A stretch of 62,020 bases of DNA from an uncultured Muribaculaceae bacterium (lineage in GTDB: Bacteria > Bacteroidota > Bacteroidia > Bacteroidales > Muribaculaceae). The DNA is taken from assembly GCA_910583795.1 (NCBI GenBank), contig CAJTZQ010000013.1, forward strand, positions 1-62,020, given 5' to 3'. Made by a program: the position numbers and the translations under genes. This document shows positions 24,559 to 34,688 of the stretch, in pieces (positions within the stretch are counted from its first letter, which is position 1; each line of letters opens with the position of its first letter). The notes beneath the pieces are model-generated. The model was given only the letters and a program-made list of their open reading frames with translations, had not been told where the DNA came from and did no database searches.

Positions 24559-26043
24559 TTACTCCTGAGCAAGATTTACCGCATAATAGTATTTCTTTCC
24601 CGAGGGATAGATTCCGGTTATAAACATTACCTTGTCGCCATCCTCCGATTTCATTATCATATTATAGATTTGCTCAACATCATCTGACGAATTAACAGCC
24701 CTGCCATTGATGTCAGTAATCACAAATCCATCTTTAATTCCAGCGTCTCTGAAAGCTCCATTTTTCAGACCTGTAACTTTTACACCGGTAGAAATACCAA
24801 GATGTCGTTTCTGCTCATCTGTCAGTTTCATGAAAGCACACCCGATTTCAGAAAAATCGCCCTTTTTTGTAATCGAAGTGTTGCCTTGAGTATTGCGGAG
24901 TGTCGCAGATTTCACCTCTTTTTTATTGTCACGATAATAAGTAACCGTAATCTTGTCGCCGGGACGGAATTTATTGAGTTGCTCAACAAGTTGAGCAAAA
25001 TTATGAACTTCCATATCATTGATGGCTGTAATTACGTCATCTTTCTGAAGACCGATCTCTTTTGCAGTGCTTCTATCGTTGACAGCATCGACAAGAAGAC
25101 CGGCCTTGACAGCAGTGATATTCTTATCTTTTGCAATCTTAGCGTCAAGCTCTTTAACCGTACAACCCAATACAGCACGTTGAACAGTGCCATATTGACG
25201 AAGATCAGTCATTACTTTTTTCACAATAGTAGTAGGGATTGCGAAAGAGAATCCGGCATAGCTACCGGTGTTTGAATAAATTGCCGAGTTTACACCAATC
25301 AACTCACCTTTAAGATTTACCAGAGCACCTCCGGAGTTGCCTGGATTAAGTGCCGCATCAGTCTGTATGTAAGATTCCATACCAATTTTGCCATTTCTAC
25401 CATTCTGGCTAAGACTTCTTGCCTTGGCACTGACAATGCCGGCTGTCACAGTTGAATTGAAACCAAAAGGATTCCCAACCGCAAGCACCCATTCTCCTAT
25501 CTTAAGCTGTTCGCTGTCGCCAAATGTGATAGGAGAAAGGTTTTCTGCATCAATTTTGATCAATGCAAGATCTGTTGCTTCATCAGTTCCGACAACTCTT
25601 GCCTCATATGTAGAATTGTCGTTGAGCAGAACCTCAAGCTTGTCGGCATCTTCAATCACATGATTATTTGTCACTATATATCCGTCTTCAGAAATAATCA
25701 CTCCTGAACCAACGCCACTTTGCACCGGTTCATTGCTACGCTGCTGCTGTCTTGGTTGCTGCTGACGTTGCTGGGGTCCGAAGAAGAAATCAAACATACC
25801 GAATGGGTCATATCCACCACCCTGATTGCCATACGGGTTTTGACGCTGAGTTGTAAAACTCTTTATACATACCACCGCATTTACTGTTTTTTCCGCAGCG
25901 ACGGTGAAGTCTGTGTCGAATGATGCACCATTGGATGTTCTGATAAACTGAGGGGTGCTGTTTTCTGCATGATTGTCGGCGCAAGCCGGAGAAACCAGAA
26001 TTGCCAGGAGAGCAGCCATGGCAGGAATACTATATCTCTTCAT
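24559..26043 (-). CDS. degP: Do/HtrA family periplasmic serine protease
   Basis: 494 residues with a signal peptide (MAALLAILVSPACA). The trypsin-like domain has the triad His in VTNNHVIED, Asp in TDLALIKI and Ser in NPGNSGGALV. Two PDZ domains follow (about 285-375 and 395-485). A Gln/Arg-rich stretch (FGPQQRQQQPRQQQRSNE, near residues 88-105) sits in the loop before the catalytic core, where HtrA proteins carry their variable regulatory loop. It degrades or refolds damaged envelope proteins. It is divergent from the NlpC/P60 lipoprotein gene with a 292-base gap. Confidence 0.95.
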   Translation of the reverse strand: MKRYSIPAMAALLAILVSPACADNHAENSTPQFIRTSNGASFDTDFTVAAEKTVNAVVCIKSFTTQRQNPYGNQGGGYDPFGMFDFFFGPQQRQQQPRQQQRSNEPVQSGVGSGVIISEDGYIVTNNHVIEDADKLEVLLNDNSTYEARVVGTDEATDLALIKIDAENLSPITFGDSEQLKIGEWVLAVGNPFGFNSTVTAGIVSAKARSLSQNGRNGKIGMESYIQTDAALNPGNSGGALVNLKGELIGVNSAIYSNTGSYAGFSFAIPTTIVKKVMTDLRQYGTVQRAVLGCTVKELDAKIAKDKNITAVKAGLLVDAVNDRSTAKEIGLQKDDVITAINDMEVHNFAQLVEQLNKFRPGDKITVTYYRDNKKEVKSATLRNTQGNTSITKKGDFSEIGCAFMKLTDEQKRHLGISTGVKVTGLKNGAFRDAGIKDGFVITDINGRAVNSSDDVEQIYNMIMKSEDGDKVMFITGIYPSGKKYYYAVNLAQE

Positions 26044-26144
26044 GTCTATAAAATATGTAAGGTTGTATATTTTTATTTTAATGGAAAACTTTTGGCGGAG
26101 TGGAATGCCGCATGATTTCCGTTGTATACACTATAACAATGCAA

Positions 26145-26191
26145 AAAACACTCCATTATTACATACTTCATCATCTTAGCATGAGTGTTTT
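26145..26191. other. Inverted repeat in the degP-NlpC/P60 gap
   Basis: Perfect 9-bp arms AAAACACTC (26145-26153) and GAGTGTTTT (26183-26191) around 29 bases, in the 292-base divergent gap 26044-26335. It could be an operator for degP, whose promoter I could not place by consensus. Apart from the 26242-26272 promoter, the rest of the gap is AT-rich and shows nothing else. Confidence 0.3.
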
Positions 26192-26241
26192 AAGTTAATT
26201 TAATAAAATAAAATTTCAATTTATAAAATTATTAAATTTTA

Positions 26242-26272
26242 TTTGAGAAATATGAAATTTGCACTAATTTTG
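26242..26272 (+). promoter_or_regulatory. Promoter of the NlpC/P60 gene
   Basis: TTTG at 26242-26245, 19 bases, TAATTTTG at 26265-26272. The leader would be about 57 bases long. Confidence 0.75.
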
Positions 26273-26335
26273 CATCGTCAGTGAGGTCTACACACTAATC
26301 TTGATAAGCTTTAATACTATTTTAATCACATATTA

Positions 26336-26866
26336 ATGAGAGGTTTATTATCAAAAATACAATTATATGTCATATTTGGCACATGCATGGCAATTCTTCT
26401 TTTATCGGGAGGATGTAAGTCTTCATCCAAATCCGGTAAAGACAAAAGGCCCGACATCGAGACAATAAAAACAACAGACATCCGGAGCCCTCAGAAAAAA
26501 ATTGTGGAAGAAGCATTATCATGGCTTGGAACCCCCTATAAGTATGCATGCTCGGAAAAAGGTAAAGGTACTGATTGCTCCGGGATGGTTTTAAGAGTAT
26601 ATGAAGACGTGATTGGGAAAAAATTGCCACGGAATTCCAAAAAACAGGCTGAAATTTGTAAAAAGATAAAACATAAGGAAGTTAAACCGGGTGATCTTGC
26701 CTTTTTTGCTACCGGGAAAGACAAGAATACTATTTCACACGTTGGAATAATGATCGATGATGTTCAATTCATTCATGCCTCTACTAAAAAAGGAGTAGTG
26801 ATATCAGACATGACCTCTGATTATTATCAACGTACATTCATTATGTATGGGAGGGTTACCGATTAA
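26336..26866 (+). CDS. NlpC/P60 family cell-wall hydrolase lipoprotein
   Basis: 176 residues. Lipoprotein signal ending LLSGGC (Cys27). The NlpC/P60 domain follows: EEALSWLGTPYKYACSEKGKGTDCSGMVLRVYED with nucleophile Cys in TDCSG, then VKPGDLAFFATGK, SHVGIMIDD (catalytic His) and FIHASTKKGV (third polar residue). Family members cut the D-Glu to diamino-acid bond of cell-wall peptides. Likely outer-membrane anchored and facing the wall. It converges on trxA, with a bidirectional terminator between them. Confidence 0.93.
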   Translation: MRGLLSKIQLYVIFGTCMAILLLSGGCKSSSKSGKDKRPDIETIKTTDIRSPQKKIVEEALSWLGTPYKYACSEKGKGTDCSGMVLRVYEDVIGKKLPRNSKKQAEICKKIKHKEVKPGDLAFFATGKDKNTISHVGIMIDDVQFIHASTKKGVVISDMTSDYYQRTFIMYGRVTD

Positions 26867-26895
26867 AATTAAATCTGTCAGTCTTTATCAAATTA

Positions 26896-26936
26896 AATAA
26901 TCCCGGAATATCAGGTTGAGATATACCGGGATTATT
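26896..26936. terminator. Bidirectional terminator between NlpC/P60 and trxA
   Basis: Arms AATAATCCCGG (26896-26906) and CCGGGATTATT (26926-26936), with an inner ATATC/GATAT pair. AT-rich on both sides, serving both converging genes. Confidence 0.78.
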
Positions 26937-26954
26937 ATTCTTTGGCGAAAGAGG

Positions 26955-27269
26955 TTAGAGGATCTTGTCGAGTTTATCTTCCAGGTCAGAAAGTTTAACA
27001 AGACCTACGCTGCGCTCTTTGAGCTCACCATCCTTGAAGAAAAGGACAGTCGGAATATTACGAACTCTGTTTTCACTTGCGATTTCGTCGTTGTCATCAA
27101 TGTTGAGTTTGCCAATGGTAACCTGACCTGCATATTTTTCAGCAAGTTCTTCAACAACAGGTCCAAGCTTAATACATGGGCCACACCAGGTTGCCCAGAA
27201 ATCAATAACCACGGGCTTACCAGATTCAATAGCCTCGCGTGCTGTCTGGTCGGTAAATTCTAAAGCCAT
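26955..27269 (-). CDS. trxA: Thioredoxin
   Basis: 104 residues, a classical cytoplasmic thioredoxin with WATWCGPCIKLGP (redox CGPC), the buried Asp in PVVIDFWATW, and the cis-proline loop VRNIPTVLFFKDG. No signal peptide. It reduces disulfides of ribonucleotide reductase, peroxiredoxins and others. It lies 150 bases downstream of dnaE on the same strand but has its own consensus promoter. Confidence 0.97.
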   Translation of the reverse strand: MALEFTDQTAREAIESGKPVVIDFWATWCGPCIKLGPVVEELAEKYAGQVTIGKLNIDDNDEIASENRVRNIPTVLFFKDGELKERSVGLVKLSDLEDKLDKIL

Positions 27270-27305
27270 TTTGATATGTTTTTATATTATATGAGAAATA
27301 ATTCC

Positions 27306-27336
27306 CAAAAGTATATATTTTTAATGAAACTGGCAA
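27306..27336 (-). promoter_or_regulatory. Promoter of trxA
   Basis: On the minus strand TTG (27334-27336), 20 bases, TACTTTTG (27306-27313), about 36 bases before the start codon. Confidence 0.7.
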
Positions 27337-27419
27337 TATGTCGTTCATAAAAAATTTTTACACTCTTTTTTACACTCTGATTTATAGAAATCTGAATATG
27401 GGTGATATTAATATTAGCA

Positions 27420-30400
27420 TTATGTCGTTGAGACCTTATACTTCACACCCCATTCTTCAAAGAAAGAGACCACATCTTTAGAAACAGGAAATTTCTTTCT
27501 CGAATGAATACTGATCACCTGATTGGTTTCCGTATTATATATGTTAATGAACAAATCCCCTGGGCGTTCGTCGGGTTTAAATTCTATCAGCTTACTGAAG
27601 AAATCTTCAGAACTGAATTTATCATCAAGATATATAGTGATTGTATTAGCCATTTTGCCTTTGATGTTATCAAGACTCTGTATTTCCTCAATATTTACAT
27701 CAAGCCTTTCAGGATTAAACCTTCCAGGATTGATATTGACCTTCATATACACGGCATCTCCCGGCTGAAGCCGATTCTTATAATTTTCAAAGTTCTTACC
27801 GAAAATCATGAAATCCACACTTCCACTCTTATCTTCTATTGTCAGGACTCCATAAGGATTGCCACTCCGACTCATTCTTGTGGTTAATCCGGTTACCATT
27901 CCTCCCATCGTTAGTTTTGCTCCGGCTTCCTTTTTATCCTCAAACTCACCGCATGGACAATTACACCCGTATGTTAATTCCATATAATAGGGGTCAAGCG
28001 GATGTGCAGAGAGATATATCGTCACAAGCTTTTTCTCTTCATCAAGAAGTTTCAAGCGATTCCAGGGAGTAACCTGAGGAATAGGGGGGCGTGCGGTTTC
28101 AATAGGCTCTATATCTCCAAACAGACTTGCCTGCATCGAATTTTTGTCGTTCTGAATAGTCTGACCATATTTGACAAGCATATCTGTATATGTGGTGTCA
28201 AACATAGGTTCCACAAATATCTCTCTTCTGTAGCCAAGGCTGTCGAACGCCCCGGCTAAACCAAGGTTTTCAATAGACGCCCGATTACAACTGCTTAGAT
28301 TCACCCTTTCCACAAAATCATAGATATCTTTAAAAGGACCGTTCTCAACCCTTTCTGCTATGATGGCATTAACAGCATTTCCTCCGACACCTTTAACGGC
28401 ACCGAGTCCGAAACGGATTTCACCTTTTTTTGTCACACTGAATTTTTCAATAGACTCATTAACATCCGGACCTTTTACGTCAATTCCCATCCGGATACAT
28501 TCGTCCATGATTTTCTTCAGTTTATCAGCCGCCCCAAGGTTACGACTAAGCACACCAGCCATATATTCCGCAGGATAATTAGCTTTAAGATAAGCTGTCT
28601 GATATGCTACCCATGTATAGCAGGTGGCATGACTTTTATTAAATGCATATGAGGCAAATTTCTCCCAGTCAGCCCATATTTTTTCAAGCACCTCTGCCTT
28701 ATGACCGTTTTTCTGACCTTCGTCCATAAATTTCACCTTCAACTTCGCCATCTTGTCGATCTGCTTCTTTCCCATTGCCTTGCGGAGCATATCACTCTCG
28801 CCTCGGGTGAAGTTTGACAACAATCTTGACAAAAGCATCACCTGTTCCTGATAAACAGTGATTCCGTAAGTTTCCTGAAGGTATTTCTCCATGATAGGGA
28901 TATCATAGGATATAGGTTCCTCTCCATGTTTACGTTTGATGAATGAAGGGATATAATCCATCGGTCCCGGACGATAAAGTGCATTCATCGCAATCAAATC
29001 TTCAAACTTTGAAGGTTGAAGCTCTCTAAGCGAATTTTGCATGCCGGCAGACTCAAACTGGAACGTGGAAGTCGTTCTTCCGTCGCAATATAATTTAAAA
29101 GTGGGGGCATCATCAAGAGGAATGTGTTCGATGTCAAGATCGACCCCTCTTGTATATTTAATATTGGCAAGAGCTTCCTTAATAATTGATAACGTCTTCA
29201 ATCCGAGGAAGTCCATCTTGATAAGTCCGGTCTCCTCAATCACACTTCCTTCATACTGAGTGGAAATAACCTTTGTGCCATCGGCATCAGTCGCCATATT
29301 GATGGGAACCCAATCAGTTATGTCATCCCTTCCGATAATCACACCACATGCGTGAATACCGGTGCCTCTGACGTTTCCTTCCAACTGGCCGGCATATTTC
29401 ATAACCTCCCTAACAACCGGATTTTCATTATGTGTTTCAGCCTCGAACTCCTTACAATACTCAAGACAATTTTTAAAATTGACTTTCGGAGATTTACCAT
29501 TCACCTCAGGAAGTTTATCAGGCACAAGCTTCGCAAGACGGTTTGATTCCGGAAGGGGAAGTTCCATGACTTTTGCAACATCTTTAATAGCAGACTTTGT
29601 TGCCATTGTCTGGTAAGTGATAATATGGGCAACTTTCTCAGCACCATATTTTTCTGTCACATATTTCAAAACCACATATCTTCCATCGTCGTCGAAATCG
29701 ACATCGATATCTGGAAGAGAAATTCGGTCAGGATTCAAAAATCGTTCAAAAAGAAGATCATATTTTATAGGGTCGATCTGTGTTATGCCAAGGCAATATG
29801 CTGCCGCACTTCCAGCAGCAGATCCTCGACCTGGACCAACACTCACTCCAAGCTGCTTCTTGGCAACATTTATGAAATCCTGTACAATAAGGAAGTAACC
29901 CGGGAATCCCATGGTCTTCATGATATAAAGCTCAAACTTCAGACGCTCTCTCACATCATCAGGCAATGGATCTCCATATCTTTCCTTTGCCCCTTCCCAA
30001 GTGAGCTTTTCCAAATAATCAGCTTCAAATTTGATTCTATATAATTTATCGTAGCCACCAAGACGTTTGATTTTTTTCTCAGCCTCTTCTTGCGACAAAA
30101 CCACATTTCCGTTCTCATCTCTCGTAAATTCGTTAAAAAGATCCTCTTCCGTGAGTCTCTGACGATATTCCTCTTCGGTGCCGAATTCTTCCGGTATTGC
30201 AAAATTAGGCATTATGGGGCCATGGTCAATTGAATAGAATTCAATTTTATCCACAATCTCCTGAGTATTCTGAAGAGCTTCAGGAACATCTTCAAAGATT
30301 TTATTCATCTCTTCAGTAGACTTTAGCCATTCTTGTTTTGTGTAGTGCAGACGCGGTTCACTAAACTTTTTCTGCATAGACACACATATCAGTCGATCAT

Positions 30401-31100
30401 GCGCTTCGGCATCATCCTCAAATGTAAAATGAACATCATTAGTAGCAATCACTTTAATATTATGCTTCTTTGCCATTTCAAGAAGCACCTTGTTCACTTT
30501 CTGTTGAAGCGGAAAGATTTCTCGATTTGAATTTTCCTTGAATGTCTGATGGCGTTGAAGTTCCAGATAATAGTCATCTCCAAATGTCTGTTTATACCAT
30601 AAGATTCTCTCTTCAGCAGCCTGCAGATCATCGTGTATTATGAATTGAGGCACTTCTCCTCCAAGACAAGCAGAACATACAATCAGTCCCTCATGATGCA
30701 AAGCGAGTTGTTCACGATCTGTCCTGGGTTTGTAGTAGTACCCGTCAGTCCATGCCTTGCTCACAAGCTTTATAAGGTTATGATATCCTTGACTGTTTTT
30801 AGCAAGGACAATGAGGTGATAACCGTTGTCGCTTTTATCTTTACGATCGGTCATTTTTTCACGCGCCACATACATTTCACATCCCAAGATAGGCTTGAAC
30901 TTCTCTTCATCAGGTTTGCCTGAATTTTTCTTGTTGACATAATTATAAAATTCCTTTATGCCAAACATGTTGCCATGGTCTGTAAGGGCAATACCTCGCA
31001 TTCCGTCGCCAATTGCCTTGTCGACAAGTTCTGGGATAGAAGCTTTTCCGTCAAGCAAGCTATATTGTGAGTGCACATGAAGATGAACGAATGGGATCAT
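27420..31100 (-). CDS. dnaE: DNA polymerase III alpha subunit
   Basis: 1,226 residues from the ATG at 31100 (MIPFVHLHVHSQYSLLDGKASI). An earlier in-frame ATG at 31148 would fall inside the terminator hairpin of the next gene and adds a hydrophobic stretch foreign to the family. Domains: N-terminal PHP domain (HLHVHSQYSLLDG, ALTDHGNMFG), polymerase palm with catalytic Asp residues in SLPDIDVDFDDDGR, GPGRGSAAGS, fingers and thumb, and C-terminal helix-hairpin-helix and OB domains (GGMVTGLTTRMSRSGNPYGVLTIEDKSG). It is the replicative polymerase of the chromosome. Confidence 0.97.
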   Translation of the reverse strand: MIPFVHLHVHSQYSLLDGKASIPELVDKAIGDGMRGIALTDHGNMFGIKEFYNYVNKKNSGKPDEEKFKPILGCEMYVAREKMTDRKDKSDNGYHLIVLAKNSQGYHNLIKLVSKAWTDGYYYKPRTDREQLALHHEGLIVCSACLGGEVPQFIIHDDLQAAEERILWYKQTFGDDYYLELQRHQTFKENSNREIFPLQQKVNKVLLEMAKKHNIKVIATNDVHFTFEDDAEAHDRLICVSMQKKFSEPRLHYTKQEWLKSTEEMNKIFEDVPEALQNTQEIVDKIEFYSIDHGPIMPNFAIPEEFGTEEEYRQRLTEEDLFNEFTRDENGNVVLSQEEAEKKIKRLGGYDKLYRIKFEADYLEKLTWEGAKERYGDPLPDDVRERLKFELYIMKTMGFPGYFLIVQDFINVAKKQLGVSVGPGRGSAAGSAAAYCLGITQIDPIKYDLLFERFLNPDRISLPDIDVDFDDDGRYVVLKYVTEKYGAEKVAHIITYQTMATKSAIKDVAKVMELPLPESNRLAKLVPDKLPEVNGKSPKVNFKNCLEYCKEFEAETHNENPVVREVMKYAGQLEGNVRGTGIHACGVIIGRDDITDWVPINMATDADGTKVISTQYEGSVIEETGLIKMDFLGLKTLSIIKEALANIKYTRGVDLDIEHIPLDDAPTFKLYCDGRTTSTFQFESAGMQNSLRELQPSKFEDLIAMNALYRPGPMDYIPSFIKRKHGEEPISYDIPIMEKYLQETYGITVYQEQVMLLSRLLSNFTRGESDMLRKAMGKKQIDKMAKLKVKFMDEGQKNGHKAEVLEKIWADWEKFASYAFNKSHATCYTWVAYQTAYLKANYPAEYMAGVLSRNLGAADKLKKIMDECIRMGIDVKGPDVNESIEKFSVTKKGEIRFGLGAVKGVGGNAVNAIIAERVENGPFKDIYDFVERVNLSSCNRASIENLGLAGAFDSLGYRREIFVEPMFDTTYTDMLVKYGQTIQNDKNSMQASLFGDIEPIETARPPIPQVTPWNRLKLLDEEKKLVTIYLSAHPLDPYYMELTYGCNCPCGEFEDKKEAGAKLTMGGMVTGLTTRMSRSGNPYGVLTIEDKSGSVDFMIFGKNFENYKNRLQPGDAVYMKVNINPGRFNPERLDVNIEEIQSLDNIKGKMANTITIYLDDKFSSEDFFSKLIEFKPDERPGDLFINIYNTETNQVISIHSRKKFPVSKDVVSFFEEWGVKYKVSTT

Positions 31101-31134
31101 ATAGAGAATCAATATATTAGATATGATAGAAAGG

Positions 31135-31176
31135 GAAAAGGCTGTCATGACCGTTCATGGTCATGACAGCCTTTTT
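31135..31176. terminator. Perfect 13-bp hairpin between the tricorn-like gene and dnaE
   Basis: Arms GGCTGTCATGACC (31140-31152) and GGTCATGACAGCC (31159-31171) with a 6-base loop, and T/A runs on both sides. It ends transcription of the tricorn-like gene 1 just before dnaE on the same strand. No dnaE promoter is obvious between it and 31100. Confidence 0.85.
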
Positions 31177-31206
31177 AATAACGGCAAATAATCTATTTTA
31201 TTCTGA

Positions 31207-34200
31207 TTATTTTTTAGTCTTTTCCATCAGCCTGAGAACTGCACCTTCAAGCTGAGCGTCCTTACCATTCTCAATATCAGCAGGCTGATTATAGATAATG
31301 ATGTCAGGATTAAGTTGAGTGTTTTCCAACACAACTCCATCGGGTGTCATGTTGGTAACCTGCGGAATGCCGAATATCAATGACGGATCAATCTGGGTCT
31401 CCCACCATACAGCAGTCATGGTACCCGGAATCGGAGCTCCAATCACCTCACCGATACCGAGAGTCTTATAAGCATAAGGAGTTCCATGGGCATCACTATA
31501 ATTGGATTCATTGACAAGCATAGCAGATGGCTTGGTCCATTGAGCAAACGGATCATGACCTATCTCCTTACCACGCGGTACGTATTTAACATATTCCTTA
31601 CCATTGAGGAGAACTGCGATGTCATTATGAAGCCATCCTCCGCCATTATAACGGGTATCGACAACCACTGCATCGCAATTACGATATTTACCCAAAAGAC
31701 GATCGTATACGGTCTGGAAACTCTCTGTATCCATTCCTTTAACATGAACATATCCAATTTTTCCTCCGGATAGGCTGTCGGCAACATGTTCATTGTGTTC
31801 AACCCATCTTTGATATGCCATTTCAGATTGGCTACCCATTCCGATAGGCTTAACAACCGGATGGGTCACTGTCCCGTTTTTCTTTTTAACCTCAAGACGT
31901 ACTTTTTTATTAGTCTTTCCTTCGAGCATCGGGAAATAGTCAGTATCTGGAAGAATTTTCTCTCCATCTATCGAGAGGATAATATCTCCGGGTTCTATAT
32001 CTGCTGCTTTAGCCGCCAATGGACCACGAGGAAGAACTTCTGCTACCTTAAGTCCGTCTCCATCATAGTTTTCATCAAAATAAGCACCTAACCAACCGGT
32101 AGACATGGGAGCACCCGAAGGATAATATCTGCCGCCAGTGTGGGATGCATTAAGTTCTCCCAACACTTCACTCAAAAGAGTTGCAAAATCCCGATTGTTG
32201 GAAATATAGGGGAGGAATTCACGGTAGTGAGAGGTATAATAATCCCAATCTACTCCATGCATGTTCGCATCATAGAATTTATCTTTAACCTGCTTTGCCA
32301 TGTGATCGAAAATATATGCACGTTCCAATGAGGGTTTACGATCATAAGGTGCATTATATTCAACATCCTTTACATCTGCGGTGGCAAGGCTAACTTTCTT
32401 AATGCCGTTGTAAGACTGCACAAAAAGATTTTCACCTTTCTTATCTGGATAGAGAGTTCCTGAAGTACCTTTAAGAAGCACTTTTGTATCTCCTTTCTTA
32501 AGGTCAGTCACATTCATGTTCCAACCTCCTTCAGTAGCAGCAGCTACGAAATAAAGCTTATCTCCTTTAGGTGAAAGGAAATAGTCATATAAGTTTGAAG
32601 AGCGGTTTGTGAGACGTAGGGTACGATAGCGGCGGTTGGCGAGATCCAACTTGGTTTCTTTTACATCCTTTTTGTCCGCCTTGGCATTCTTGCCTTTCTT
32701 CTCCTTTTTACCTTTTTTTGAATCCTTGCTATCAGATGATGCTTCATCCTTATTATCGTTTTCAGCATTCTCTGCAAGTTTCGCCTCTTCTTCAGTGTAA
32801 TTAAACTTATCCCAAGCCTCATCATCAAGAACCATAATCATGATATCCTCTTGATTTCCCCAGGAACCATGAGCTTTCATACCATATCTACCTGATGAAT
32901 AGGTGAGAGCCTTACCATCGAGAGCCCATTTAGGATTATTGTCAGAATAACCGCTTTCGGTAAGGTCTACCACTTCAGAACCATCAGCTTTTACAAGAGC
33001 GATATCAGTATTATTCCAACCGCCAAATCCGATATATGAGATAAGAAGCCACTTGCTGTCAGGACTCCAGCTGAATGGGATATCACCGTCAGAATATGAA
33101 TAATTATATTTACCGTCGAGAGCGGTATTAACTTTCTTGGTGTTGACATCAATCACCTTAAGTTCTGTACGATTTTCAAGGAATGCGACCTTCTTTCCGT
33201 CAGGAGAGAATTGAGGTTGCATCGCAGAAGTCTCGCATTTGTACAGAGGTTCGATATCTATATCCGTTGCATATGCGAATTGTTTTTCCTTATCATTTTT
33301 GATTTTAGCGGTGAAGAGCTGCCAGATTCCGTCAACATCACTGTCAAAAACTAAAGTTCTTCCATCGGGAGAGAAACTTACTGTTCTTTCCTGAGCTGGA
33401 GTGTCGGTGATACGTTTTGTTGTCTCATATTCAGTGTCAGTGACATAAACATCGCCACGTATAATAAATGCAACCTCCTTACCTTCGGGAGACACGGCAA
33501 TGTCGGATGCACCGTATTTTTCATAACGCTTAACAAGGTCACTGTCGTAGTCATCGGCTATAATCTGAACATTGATTTTTTGAGGTTCCGATCCAGGGGT
33601 CATGGTATAAAGTTCACCATCCCAAGAGAATGCCAATGTACCATTATCTGAAGATGACAAAGAACGCACAGGATGCTTACTGAATTTTGTAAGTTGCTTT
33701 TCAGTCTTGTTGGCAATATTGCCTTCAAAGACATTAAGTGTACCGTCTTTTTCGCTTACAAAATAAAATGTATCTCCCTTACCCCATACCGGGCATTGGT
33801 TTCCCCAATTCTGGTTTGTCAGTTGAGAGAATATTCCTTTGTTATATAACCACACGTCGGCAGTGCCAGACGAACGCTCATGCTTACGAAGAACATCTTC
33901 CACTCCTTTACGATCCTGATATAGGACTTGCCCGGAAGCATTCGCATCTGCACTAATCATCGGTTGAGACAGATAAAGCTTGGGACGCGGATTTTCTCGA
34001 TTTACATTGAGCTGATACACTTGAGTGGAAAAGGGTGCTCTTGCTGTAGTTCTTCCCGGAAGGTTGGAAGCACTGAATAATAAAATTGAATCGTTTAGGA
34101 AGGTGAGCGGTTTTTCATTACCACTGCTCGTTGTGAGTCGACGGGGTGTACCTCCTTTTGCAGAAGTAATGAAGATGTCATCAGATCCTTCGCGGGTACT

Positions 34201-34446
34201 TAAGAACACGATGTTTTTGCCATCTTTACTCCAGACGGGGACACCGTCATAATCTTGATTCGAGGTGATCTGGGTGGCTTTTCCACCTTTCACCGGGACT
34301 GTAAAAATGTCGCCTTTATAAGTGAAAGCGACAGTTGAGCCGTCGGGAGAGATGGCGGCATCACGCAACCATTTTGGGGCATTGTCTGCGAAAGACAATG
34401 CTGTGCCGGTTGCGAGCAACAAAGAAATAATTGCTGTCCGTTTCAT
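31207..34446 (-). CDS. Tricorn-like S41 peptidase 1
   Basis: 1,079 residues with a signal peptide (IISLLLATGTALSFA). The N-terminal half is WD40/PD40-like beta-propeller repeats (DAAISPDGSTVAFTYKGDIFTVP, FSPDGRTLVFDSDVDG, FSPDGKKVAFLENRTE). The C-terminal part has the tricorn core: LGELNASHTGGRY with the Ser-His pair, a PDZ domain (GPLAAKAADIEPGDIILSIDGEK), and an S41 catalytic region with VVVDTRYNGGG and NESNYSDAHGTPY, where the Ser is the likely nucleophile. A Lys/Asp/Ser-rich low-complexity segment of about 50 residues sits before the second propeller part. Probably an exported or surface peptidase that degrades peptides. Paralogue at 47957-51205. Confidence 0.9.
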   Translation of the reverse strand: MKRTAIISLLLATGTALSFADNAPKWLRDAAISPDGSTVAFTYKGDIFTVPVKGGKATQITSNQDYDGVPVWSKDGKNIVFLSTREGSDDIFITSAKGGTPRRLTTSSGNEKPLTFLNDSILLFSASNLPGRTTARAPFSTQVYQLNVNRENPRPKLYLSQPMISADANASGQVLYQDRKGVEDVLRKHERSSGTADVWLYNKGIFSQLTNQNWGNQCPVWGKGDTFYFVSEKDGTLNVFEGNIANKTEKQLTKFSKHPVRSLSSSDNGTLAFSWDGELYTMTPGSEPQKINVQIIADDYDSDLVKRYEKYGASDIAVSPEGKEVAFIIRGDVYVTDTEYETTKRITDTPAQERTVSFSPDGRTLVFDSDVDGIWQLFTAKIKNDKEKQFAYATDIDIEPLYKCETSAMQPQFSPDGKKVAFLENRTELKVIDVNTKKVNTALDGKYNYSYSDGDIPFSWSPDSKWLLISYIGFGGWNNTDIALVKADGSEVVDLTESGYSDNNPKWALDGKALTYSSGRYGMKAHGSWGNQEDIMIMVLDDEAWDKFNYTEEEAKLAENAENDNKDEASSDSKDSKKGKKEKKGKNAKADKKDVKETKLDLANRRYRTLRLTNRSSNLYDYFLSPKGDKLYFVAAATEGGWNMNVTDLKKGDTKVLLKGTSGTLYPDKKGENLFVQSYNGIKKVSLATADVKDVEYNAPYDRKPSLERAYIFDHMAKQVKDKFYDANMHGVDWDYYTSHYREFLPYISNNRDFATLLSEVLGELNASHTGGRYYPSGAPMSTGWLGAYFDENYDGDGLKVAEVLPRGPLAAKAADIEPGDIILSIDGEKILPDTDYFPMLEGKTNKKVRLEVKKKNGTVTHPVVKPIGMGSQSEMAYQRWVEHNEHVADSLSGGKIGYVHVKGMDTESFQTVYDRLLGKYRNCDAVVVDTRYNGGGWLHNDIAVLLNGKEYVKYVPRGKEIGHDPFAQWTKPSAMLVNESNYSDAHGTPYAYKTLGIGEVIGAPIPGTMTAVWWETQIDPSLIFGIPQVTNMTPDGVVLENTQLNPDIIIYNQPADIENGKDAQLEGAVLRLMEKTKK

Positions 34447-34466
34447 GAAATATTGGATTTAATGCA

Positions 34467-34497
34467 CAAAAATAGTCATTAATAGTTGATTTCACAA
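34467..34497 (-). promoter_or_regulatory. Promoter of tricorn-like gene 1
   Basis: On the minus strand TTG (34495-34497), 20 bases, TATTTTTG (34467-34474), 20 bases before the start codon. Confidence 0.7.
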
Positions 34498-34688
34498 TAA
34501 ATCTTCTCAAAACTTTATCTTTATAAATATGATATTTGCCATTTGTGAAAGGTTTGACGTAATTTTGAATTGAAGAAAACTTAAAAATTAGATTTACATC
34601 TCTACCATGTACTTGGAAGACATATCTCTTATATACTACCTCTCGATTTCAGGGTAAGCTTGCAAACACTCATGATAAGAGTGAACTA

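Noticed and set aside
29625..30044. Plus-strand frame of 139 codons inside dnaE
   Set aside because: Antisense to conserved polymerase sequence, with no start signals or family resemblance.
31101..31148. Longer N-terminus for DNA polymerase III alpha
   Set aside because: The extension begins inside a perfect terminator hairpin and is foreign to the family; the PHP-domain start at 31100 is preferred.
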